DNA of 11,152 nucleotides from Monoraphidium neglectum (lineage: Eukaryota; Chlorophyta; Chlorophyceae; Sphaeropleales; Selenastraceae). This document shows, piece after piece, positions 1 through 7,837 of this stretch. Numbering within the stretch: position 1 is the first letter of the stretch; every line of letters starts with the position of its first letter. The stretch covers positions 1 to 11,152 of the forward strand of contig NW_014011674.1 of the NCBI RefSeq assembly GCF_000611645.1, written 5' to 3'. Below the pieces are notes generated by a model. The model was given only the letters and a program-made list of their open reading frames with translations, ran no database searches and was not told where the DNA came from. A program made the translations under genes and the position numbers.

Positions 1-953
1 AATTCAGTGCATCGAGGGGTACCAGTGGCACGGGTACGGGCAGGGATACCCCACTCGCTTTGAGCATACAGTACTGCTGCTCGCCACATCTGCCGTACGC
101 AGTGTCTGCGGTGATGACCCCACTAGGCGCCCCCCGGTAATCACCCTCGTGATAGCGTGCATGCTACGGCGGAGCGCATCTGTAGTTTCATTTCACAGTT
201 TCACTCGCGCGATGCCACATCACTGCGGCCCCTGGCCCGTGACTCATCTGCACCTTCCCGCCTCGACCGGCCACCAACAGGTACAGGCTGTTGTGGCTGT
301 TGCGGCTCACCCTGGCCAGGATCTCCTCTGCACACGCACAAGCACGCACTGTGCACCTGCAACATTAGCCGCTTTTTTTACTGTAACCCGAGGTGAAGCC
401 TCTTCTGCCGCTCCGATCGACTCGCCCTTATGCTCTGGTGATTTGTGACACGGATCCGGGTACTGGCAGGGATACACCAGCCGCGCCCGGCCCGCAAAGC
501 TCGCGAAGCACGCGGCCCAGAACTGTGAAGTGCGACCTGCGAAACACAATGCCAAGGTCCCCACCCACTGTATGCAAACAAGTCAAGCTTGGCGACTTCA
601 CACTGCGACACTGCTGCGGGTGTGCGGGTCTCTCATGCGGGTGTGTGCAAGCTGCGTACACACCATTTCCTTGATTCATACACTATCCAAGCGGCTGCAT
701 CATCAGATCCACAAGAACCGTGGAATGGCGCTTGCGCGCTTCCCACGCTTCTGCAGCATATCAATGTCCTTCTGATACCGATCATCGGCTTCCAAACTGT
801 GAACGAAAAGTCTTTAACATATGTTACGAGCACAGCTTCACCACGCGGTTCGATCACCTGATCTGTTCACCAAGGTGGCATTTTGCCCCTGTAATTGTTT
901 CATATAGTGATAGGACTCAGTAGGCTTGTGAAAAAGCAAAGGCGTGCGGCGTC
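1..953. other. Intergenic region and NUP85 promoter side, no gene supported
   Basis: No reading frame here looks like a conserved protein; the open frames are short, overlap on all strands and lack convincing splice context. The stretch is visibly less GC-rich than the gene to its right and uses all four bases more evenly. It contains a degenerate direct repeat (31-54 and 457-480, 21 of 24 positions identical), a T7 run at 373-379, and TGTAA motifs at 382-386 and 890-894 that could mark the 3' end of an upstream plus-strand gene or be chance. The last 60 bases before NUP85 hold an AT-rich patch around 900-910 that might be a core promoter. Nothing stronger can be said. Confidence 0.5.
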
Positions 954-3826
954 ATGGTGGTGGTGCCCAGTGGTGGAGCGGCCGACGCAGTCGCACAGCC
1001 AGCGCCACCGGAGGCGATTGCAGCTGTGCCAGCGGCGCCGGGAACGCGCCTGTTCTTCACATGGGGGGCTGGCACCCAGATACAACTCTGCGAGCTGCAG
1101 GGACAGGGCGCAGCCACCAGCCAGGGCGCCAGTGCCTCCACTGTGGCCTGGTGAGTTCTGCTGGCGTGTGCGTGAAGCCGGCTCTGCAACAGGGTGGTAC
1201 TGCAAAGAGACTAGCGCAGCGGCCGCCAGGCACAAAGCAACACTGCTCCGGGGTTCTGCGTAGCTCTCGCACATGCTGGAGGTGCGCGAGGTCAACGGAG
1301 CGTATGCGCAGCACAAGGGCTGGCTCGCCATGGCAGGGATGCACCAACTGTGGACGTTGGTTTTTGAAGCATCGACTGCAGCGCCCATGGCAACGGCTCA
1401 TAGTAGCTCAACCCGCGTGCGCGCTCCTCCACTCATCCGCCCCAGGAGCGCGCCCACCATGGAGCAGCGGCGCATAGCGTATGACGTACTGCCCCTGTAC
1501 TGCCAGCTGCGGCAGGCGCTGCTGCAGGGTGCGGCGCGGCCGGCGTGGCAGCGGGCGCGTCGGGGAGGTTTTTTTGGGGGGGGGGGTCGCGGAGAGCCCC
1601 ACCCGCGACGAGAGCCGCGGCGTATTTAGGAATCCGCTGCTGCTTGCCACCGCAGCAACAGAGCCGAGCCGGCCCATCAGCGGCACGGTCCGCGTCGCGC
1701 CCGCGCTCCCGTGCTTGCGCAGAGGACCTGGCCCCGCCGGCGCGCCTGGCGGTGCTGCGGTCTTACGCGCGCGGCGTCAGGCAGATCCTGATGTCAGGCG
1801 GCAGGTGAGGGCGCGCGCCCCCGCGGCGGCCTGTGCGCCGGGGCCGGGGGGGGGGGGAGGGGGCAGACGGCCCTCCGTCAAGCCCGGCTTGGCTGCAGCA
1901 CAGCCACATCCGGATCACCGGCGGGCCCAAGCTGCCCAGGGAAGCTGCTCAGCAAAGTTGCCACGGTCAGCGTCAAACATCACTGCCGGTCGGCCACTCG
2001 GCGGTCTCCGGCATGACAGCTGACGTCGCCCGTGCCGCACGCGCCGCGACTGCTGTCATGCGCGTGCGGCACGCGCGCGCCCCCGCCCCCAGTGACGACC
2101 CTGAGGAGGCGTCGACGGCGCCGTACGAGGCGGCGGTGTGGCACCTGCTGGAGCTGTTTTTCCTGGAGCCTGAGAGCACAGAGGGCTTCTTTGCAGAGGT
2201 GTGTGTGTGCGTGCATGTGCACGCTTTGATGGGTGTGCGCGTGTCTATGTGTGTGTATGTGTGTGTGTGTGTGCACGCAAGGCATGCACCTGAGGCATCC
2301 ATCAAGTGTTTGTTTGTTCTGGGTGGGTGCTCTTGCATTGAGCACACGGCAGACGGCCGGGCACAAGGGGGCCGCAGGCCTGGCGGTGCGGGATGCTGTT
2401 TGTTTGCGTTGCAGGCAGGGGTCCCAGGGCGTCTGGAGCATTTATGGGGGCCCAGCCGCCCTCGTGCACGCCAGGGCACGCCGCCAGCCACATGTCGAGC
2501 CGCCTACGGCAGCTCGCGCCCCGCGCTCACCCCGTCGCGTCCGGCCCCCCGGCCCCGGCCCCGGCCCCGCGCGCAGCTGTTCGCCCGGTGGCTGCGGCTG
2601 CACGGGTCGCTGCTGGTCGGCCCGGCGAGCCCCACCCTCACAGAGCGCGTCGAGGCGCTGCAGGCGGCACCCAGGTGTGCAGGCGAAAGCGTGGCCGTCG
2701 ACCGTCGACAGCACGCGCGCTCCGCCGCCTGCCGCAGGACGGCGCGGCACGGCGGGTTGCATGCAGTTGGGCTGCCTGGGTCTAAGTCAGAGCGCCATGG
2801 CCAAAGTCGCGTCACAGTCCGACGCCACCATGCCTTTCGCCACCTGATCCCGTCGGGGGTAGCGCTCAAACAGCTCGAGAAGCTCCTCCAGAAGCTGCCT
2901 CCCGCGCTCATGCGCTGCCACGCCCGCCGCGGCGCGTGCGCCCACCCCGCACCCCCTCCCGCAGGGTCGAGGCGGAGCCCTCGTACTGGCCGACGCTGCA
3001 GCGCCTGCTGGCGGTGGGGCAGCTGGAGGCGGTGGGGGAACTGCTGCTGGCGCACCCTGCCTACGCTGACTCAGACGCCGGCGGCCTGCAGGTGAGGCCG
3101 TTAACGCCAGCGTCGTACGCATCACGTCAGAACCAATGACCAAGCATGACATCACCTGGTGTATCACATGGAAGCGGTTTTTTTACTGCTCCGTGCTCGC
3201 ACACCTGCGAGCGTACCCGCCCGATGCGCACGTGTTGCCCCGGCTGCACCCCGCCACCGCCGCCCGCCGCGCCACCGCTCCCCGCGCGCCCCTTATCTCT
3301 GCGGCACCAGCCAACCCCGTGCATCGGCGTTCCCCACCCGAGCCATGCAACCCCGCCGCACCCGGGCCCTCCTGGCCTCTTCCCTCACATTTCCCAAAAC
3401 AATCCGTCCCTCACTCGCACCAACAGCGAGACCTGCTGGATCGAGTCTTCCACCTTCTGCGCACCACGCCCCGCCTCCGGCGCCCCGCGGCCGCCGCCGC
3501 GGCCGCCGGCGCGGCGCCGCCGTCGCCGCTGGACGGGCCCTCTGACCTGGAGTTGCTCGGCCTGCCCACAGACGACGCGCTGGCGTTCCGGTCCGCGCGC
3601 GGCGCGTGGGGGCGGCGCGTGCGGCAGCTGGCGGCGGAGGGGGGCGGGCTGTGGGAGGACGCGGCGGCGGTCGACCCTGAGGGCGCAAGGGGTGAGCTGC
3701 GTGTGTGTGCGTGCGTGTGTGTGTGTGAGTGTGTGTGTGAGAGAGAGTGTGAGAGAGTGTGTGTGTGTGCGTGTGTACGTGTGTGTACACATGTGCGTGT
3801 GTGCGTGCGTGTACGTGTGAGTGTGT

Positions 3827-3867
<41 letters not shown>

Positions 3868-5570
3868 CGTGTGCGCGTGTGTGTGTGTGTGTCGAGTTGG
3901 CGCGGGCGTTCTGCTACCTGCTGGCTTGGAGGTGGTCTGCCTGCGTGCCTTGTTGGGTGATTACGGGGCTGCTCTGATCCCGCGTCCGAGCTGCATCGCA
4001 CTTCGAATGCGGCTTGATCGGTGCGCTTGTCGGCATGCGTTTGTGGCGTCCCGACATCCAATTAAGCAACGTACGCGGCGGTCGGCGCCCCGCGTCCCTG
4101 CCACACCAGACGCCTCGCCCCTCGCCTCTTCGCGCCGCGCGCAGGGCTACGCGCGCTGCTGTCGATCCTCAACGGCGACGAGCGCGCGCTGCGCGACGCG
4201 GCCGCCAACTGGGCGGAGCTCCTCTCGGCGCTGCTGTTCTGGCGCTACACCGACGCCAACCCGCAGCTGCACCTCGAGCAGCTGCTGGGCAGCGCCGCGG
4301 ACCAGGTGGCGGCGGCGGCGGCGGGCGGCGCGGCGGACGCGGAGGACCAGAATGAGGGCTTCTTGGAGTTTCTGAGGGAGGTGAGGCGCACTCCCCCAAA
4401 CCCCTAAACCCTGGATCCTAAACCCTCGCTGAAAACCTTGACCCCTTGTTGATCGACTGCCATCCACGACAATGTGGGGCCCTGTGGGAGGGCGAACCGC
4501 GAGGCTGCCCTTCTGTCGAGGGCGCATGACCCCTCTAGTAGTTGTTGTCAGCCGCATTGCAGCGGCGATGACGGCGGCGGCGCCCGGTGCTCCTCGGCTG
4601 CCGGCCCTCTTCACACTGTGTGCATCCCGCACCCATCAGGGACCAACATGCGCCGACATCTCCCTATGTGCGCCTGCCCAGCACACCTCGTCTCCCTCCC
4701 TCGCCCCCGCCTCGCCCCCAAAACGCCAGCTGCTGCTGCTGGCGTCGCAGCTGGAAGTGCAAGGGGTGGTGCGGCTGACCACCAACTCGCCCTACTGCGG
4801 CCTGTGGTTCGTCGCCCACGCATACGACGTGCTGCGGGGGTACCCCAGGGCCGAGGCGCTCTTCAGCCGCACGCTGCCCCACCTCGGCTGTGACCAGGTG
4901 CGCTAGGGCCCAGCTGCTGCGCGCCACACGTGCTGGATTCGCCGGGCCGCCTCGTCCTCAGTCGGCAGCCGGCAGGGGTCCGGAGCAGTGGTGGGAGGCG
5001 CTGGATTCTCGCTGTTGACGAGGCGAGAGCGTTCTGCGGCTTCTACGTGGCGAGCTGATCGCATCACTAAAAGATCGCTGGGAGTGTCGCGCGAAGCAGC
5101 CGTCAGTTGCTGGCGACAAACTCAATCAAGCATGTGCTTGCAGACGTGCATATTCCGTGTGCGCGCCCGCGCACGCATACACACACACTTACACATACAC
5201 ACACACATCACATCACACACACTCCACACACACACACACACGTATGTTACACACACATATATTACACACACATCATATCACATCACACACACCACGCAGG
5301 CCGAGATGTACACGCTGCACTATGTCGAGACCCTCACGGCCTCTGACGGCACCTGGCAGGTGGGCAGATGCTGGACTGCTGCTTTGCGTGCTCACGGCCG
5401 TCGTAGTGCCGCGCGCAGGGGCCCTGATTGAGCATTTGATGTGTCGCACGCGATGCGGTCACCTGAGTTTCATGCTTTGACACGCTGCTGGTTTGGGTGA
5501 TGTAAATCAAGCTGTGCAAAAAGCACACACATACGTGTCCACAGCATCTGCAGACCACAACGCCCGCTGC

Positions 5571-5611
<41 letters not shown>

Positions 5612-7349
5612 TGCGCGCACGCTTGCACGATTGCCAATACCGCGCAGGTCGCGGCTGAGTACCTTGCGTGGTGTCCTGTGTACGGCGCCGACGCGACCGA
5701 AGCGCTGCTGGCGCGCCTGCCGGTGAGGGCGACCGTGCCAGAGCGCGTGCAAGCTGCGCGGGCAGTTTGGCGAGGCGCGGCTGCGCTGCGTGCCGGGAGA
5801 GCATTATGCTGGGCTGTGCTGGGGCGCCGCCCCGACAGCGCCTCCGTTTGTGGCGCCTGGTGCCGCGGCCCCGGGCGCCTCCTTGAAGATTGGGTGCTTT
5901 CAGGACCCAAACACCTGCACTGATCCTGGAGCCGCCACCCTGCGTCCGCCCCCTCGCCCGCACCGCGACCGCGCGCGCGTCCACCCCTTGCTGTCCTGCT
6001 GCCCCCGCCGCCCCCTGCCACCCTCAAACCCGACACTGATCTCATAAATTTTTATTTTCGGCGCAATCAAACATGCAGTTCTCCATTGATGACGAGGCGG
6101 CGGCCCTGAAGGCCCTCGCCCTGTGCGACCGCCACGGCCTCTCCGCCGCCGCGCGCGCGCTCTGCGGCCGCCTCGCCGCGCGCGCGGCCGAGGCCGGCCT
6201 GCCCGGCGCGGCGCTGCGGTGGGCGCTGCGCGGCGGGGACGGCGCGCGGGGCGCGGCGCTGGTGGCGCCGGTGGTCGCTAAGCTGCGGGAGCAGCTCGAG
6301 GAGCGGGTGGGTGGCAAGATTTCAACCAGTGCCCCAGCAGTTTGCTAGTTTTCGTATCTGACTCTCTCTGATTCTCAGCCCGTTCGGCCGCGATCATGCT
6401 TCCATGACATCGCCCTTGGGGTTGTTTTGGCCCTCGCATTGCACGGCCCCATCCTCCGCAGCGTCCGGGTCGCTTTGCTGCATAGGCTAGGGCGGGGCCC
6501 CGGGCTGCGGCACCACCTCATCCTCCTTGCCCGCCGCGAGCGAGGCCCTAACCGCCCCAACCGCCCCAACCGACGCAGTCCGGCGGCCCCGACGCGGCGC
6601 CCCTGGACCTTCCGGAGCTTGATGAGCTGGCGCCGCTCCTGGACTGCCTCCCGCCGCTGGCTGGTTACGACGCGTCTTTGGCTGCAGCAGATGACAAAGG
6701 CGGCGGCGGCGCTTCCGCGGGGGAGTTGCTGGCGTCGGGCGCAACGCCCTCGGCCGCCGCGGCCGCGGCCGCAGCACGCCGGCGGCGGGCGCGGCACCAG
6801 CTGGCCAGCGGGCCGGCGGTCGCGCACGCTGAGCTGCAGCTGCTGCGCGGCTGCCTGCGGCTGCAGGGCGCGCTGCGGGCGCTCGCGGCCGCGCAGGCGG
6901 CGCAGGCCGCAGCCGCGGGCGAGCGGCACAAGCAGCAGCGGCGGCGGCTCGAGGGCGGCGCCGCTCCTGCCACAGCAGCGCTGCGTGCGGCGTATCAAGC
7001 CGCTCGGGCGCCTGTGATGGACCTGCTGGGTCTTCCGCTCGCGCCGCCCCCGCTGCGCCTGCCGCTGCTGCGGCACGCGGCGCCGCTGCTGGAGAGCGCG
7101 CACGCGCCGTTCTCGCGGCGCGACGTGCAGCGGCTGCTGCAGGTGCTGGGAGCGTCGCTCGCCGCGCGGGACGCGGCGCGGTGCGAGGGGGTCCCCGCCG
7201 ACAGCGGCGAGGGCGGCGGGTTTGCCGGAGATGCTTGGGCAGAGGGCGGCGGCGGCGGCAGTGGGCAGGGCGGGGTCGGGGACGTGCGGCTGGCGCTGGC
7301 ACGGGCGCTTGCGCGGGCGCACGTGCGGGAAGCTTCTGCGGAGGCGTGA
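954..7349 (+). CDS. NUP85: Nucleoporin NUP85 (Y-complex / Nup107-160 scaffold), 13 exons
   Basis: NUP85 is a structural subunit of the nuclear pore Y complex: an N-terminal strand segment completes the Seh1 beta-propeller and the helical ACE1 body joins the complex. Proposed exons: 954-1150, 1446-1567, 1723-1804, 2093-2198, 2577-2674, 2965-3091, 3427-3691, 4145-4380, 4730-4897, 5300-5359, 5648-5722, 6079-6306, 6579-7349. Every junction phase matches, and the total gives 844 residues plus stop. Landmarks: strand segment [16 protein letters not shown] (about 33-48), RRIAY (74-78, as in plant NUP85), the helix around [13 protein letters not shown] (145-157), a [22 protein letters not shown] block in exon 8 resembling human GDEAALLEQ...NWYHFLVTRLL, WFVAH in exon 9, and a C-terminal [16 protein letters not shown] that closely matches the family's LSLARNLARAIIREGS. 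The start is the first ATG after an in-frame TAG at 921. The protein is longer than the usual 650-720 residues because of Ala/Gly-rich insertions, mainly in exons 7, 8 and 13. The exon 2 donor is the least certain boundary (alternative at 1529). Confidence 0.87.
1446..1567 (+). other. NUP85: NUP85 exon 2 with two in-frame candidate donors
   Basis: The acceptor CCCCAG ends at 1445 after a pyrimidine-rich stretch, and the first base completes the TGG codon split across intron 1. A donor at 1568 (GAG|GTTTTT) gives an exon ending RARRG; a donor at 1529 (AGG|GTGCGG) removes 39 nt, i.e. 13 residues. Both leave phase 1, and both join exon 3 by forming a GAG codon. I prefer the longer form because the spacing between RRIAY and the following helix then resembles plant and human NUP85. 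The ATG at 1459 lies in a good context (CCACCATGG) but is internal in this model. Confidence 0.6.
1569..1586 (+). repeat. T7-G11 homopolymer pair at the start of intron 2
   Basis: Seven T followed by eleven G directly after the proposed intron 2 donor. It forms an unusual donor neighbourhood, and such runs are prone to sequencing and replication slippage, so the local length should be treated with caution. Confidence 0.9.
1840..1863 (+). repeat. G-run with quadruplex potential in NUP85 intron 3
   Basis: Runs of 4, 12 and 5 G separated by CC and A, on the coding strand about 35 bases after the intron 3 donor. The G runs can supply four or more GGG tracts, enough for a G-quadruplex in DNA or pre-mRNA. 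Any function is inference. Confidence 0.75.
2199..2276 (+). repeat. (TG)n-rich tract at the 5' end of NUP85 intron 4
   Basis: The tract starts at the donor itself (GAG|GTGTGTGTG) and continues with one interruption at about 2221-2231. The donor is therefore embedded in a repeat offering several GT choices in register. Intron 4 (2199-2576) is 378 nt, a multiple of three, and stays open in the frame of exons 4 and 5. Confidence 0.9.
2543..2568 (+). repeat. GGCCCC hexamer repeat before the intron 4 acceptor
   Basis: Three exact GGCCCC units at 2551-2568, preceded by GGCCCCCC, end 8 bases before exon 5 (2577). The C runs sit where a polypyrimidine tract is expected, so the repeat probably serves as the C-rich acceptor tract. 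Confidence 0.9.
3701..3893 (+). repeat. Long (TG)n microsatellite in NUP85 intron 7
   Basis: About 190 bases of TG-dominated sequence with CG, AG and AC variants begin roughly 10 bases after the intron 7 donor at 3692. The purest part is (GT)16 plus G at 3831-3863. Intron 7 (3692-4144) is the longest intron of the gene, and the tract accounts for over 40 percent of it. Both strands show long repetitive open frames here (CVCVCV on one, HTHTHT on the other); these are repeat translations, not proteins. Confidence 0.95.
4394..4426 (+). repeat. Telomere-like CCCTAAA motifs in NUP85 intron 8
   Basis: Two CCTAAACCCT motifs (4403-4412 and 4417-4426) preceded by CCCCAAA, within 15-45 bases of the intron 8 donor at 4381. 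They match the plant-type TTTAGGG telomere unit read on the other strand, imperfectly and with a GGAT interruption. Too short to call a true interstitial telomere array. Confidence 0.55.
5171..5297 (+). repeat. (CA)n-rich tract at the 3' end of NUP85 intron 9
   Basis: An A/C-dominated stretch of CA runs with occasional T and G runs up to the GCAG acceptor at 5299. It replaces a normal pyrimidine tract in front of the 60-nt exon 10 (5300-5359). Its sequence is the complement of the TG tracts in introns 4 and 7. Confidence 0.9.
5573..5608 (+). repeat. Pure (AC)18 microsatellite in NUP85 intron 10
   Basis: Thirty-six bases of uninterrupted AC, ending 39 bases before exon 11 (5648). It is complementary to the pure (GT)16 at 3831-3863 in intron 7. 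Confidence 0.97.
6552..6578 (+). repeat. Nonamer repeat forming the intron 12 acceptor region
   Basis: CCGCCCCAA occurs twice in tandem (6552-6569), followed by a diverged third unit, CCGACGCAG, whose final CAG is the acceptor of the last NUP85 exon (6579). A CCCTAA lies just before the first unit. The acceptor AG appears to lie inside the repeat array. Confidence 0.75.
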
Positions 7350-7479
7350 CGCGGGCGGCCCTGAGTGCGGCGCGCCTCTGGGGCGCTCTTCTGGTGTTCC
7401 GCCGGGCGAGCCTGAACGCGTAATCACTTTTGTGCAATGCTGTCAAGAAGCTTTTGATGTGGTTTCTTGTACATCAGCC

Positions 7480-7484
7480 TGTAA
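7480..7484 (+). terminator. TGTAA polyadenylation signal for NUP85
   Basis: TGTAA lies 131 nt after the NUP85 stop (7347-7349). TGTAA is the standard poly(A) signal of chlorophyte green algae and is normally followed by cleavage some 10-20 nt later, predicting a 3' end near 7495-7505. Confidence 0.65.
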
Positions 7485-7529
7485 GCCCGCCTTCAGCCGG
7501 ATTTTGGCCAGGCTGCCAGCCCTCAAAGC

Positions 7530-7534
7530 TTACA
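7530..7534 (-). terminator. TGTAA polyadenylation signal for the p23 gene
   Basis: TTACA on the plus strand reads TGTAA on the minus strand, about 300 nt after the p23 stop at 7838. I found no closer TGTAA on that strand. If used, the p23 transcript would end near 7510-7520, almost touching the predicted end of the convergent NUP85 transcript. Confidence 0.5.
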
Positions 7535-7745
7535 GCTGCTGCTGTGATCTTGAGAGGCCATAATGTCACATTCAGATCATGAGCGCATCACAAACCAAAT
7601 CATGGGAGTCGGGACGCAAGGCCTGCACATCACCACACACCCAACCAGCAACCGAGGCGACGGCCGCGGCCCGGCCCCGCGCGTGCATCCTGCACAAAAG
7701 TGCGCCGGCCAGCGCTAAACAGCAACAATGGCAGCGGCCGCGAGC

Positions 7746-7784
7746 GGCGGGGCCGCGGCGGCGTGATCGCGCCGCGGCCCCGCC
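7746..7784. repeat. Perfect 15-bp GC-rich inverted repeat (hairpin) between convergent genes
   Basis: Arms 7746-7760 and 7770-7784 are exact reverse complements around a 9-base loop (7761-7769). The structure lies 54-92 nt past the p23 stop, so it would be a very stable stem-loop in the p23 3' UTR; it also sits downstream of the predicted NUP85 3' end. Confidence 0.85.
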
Positions 7785-7837
7785 CGCGGCGCACGCTGCG
7801 TGGCCCCCAGAAGCTTCCCAGCGGAGGCCCCAGAAAA

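Noticed and set aside
382..386. TGTAA at 382-386 (and 890-894) as poly(A) signals of an upstream plus-strand gene
   Set aside because: A five-base motif is expected by chance, and no coding exon could be found in front of either copy.
900..1388. 162-residue open frame on the minus strand opposite NUP85 exon 1
   Set aside because: It is Cys/Arg/Ser-rich with no recognisable motif and overlaps a better supported exon on the other strand.
1459..1629. ATG at 1459 with strong CCACCATGG context as the NUP85 start
   Set aside because: The conserved strand segment in 954-1150 has a perfect GTGAGT donor and joins in phase to the acceptor at 1445, so this ATG is better read as internal Met71.
3136..3960. 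Long open frames through the TG repeats (CVCVCV or HTHTHT proteins) on both strands around 3136-4061
   Set aside because: They are translations of dinucleotide repeats plus frame shadows of NUP85 exon 7. Only 3427-3691 in this frame has NUP85-like content.
2199..5608. Repeat-rich segments as a CRISPR array or transposon
   Set aside because: These are simple dinucleotide microsatellites without spacers, terminal repeats, target duplications or a transposase, and they lie inside introns of a conserved gene.
6487..7446. 319-residue and 350-residue minus-strand frames opposite NUP85 exon 13
   Set aside because: They are mirror frames of GC-rich codons (Ala/Arg/Pro), typical shadows of a high-GC exon.
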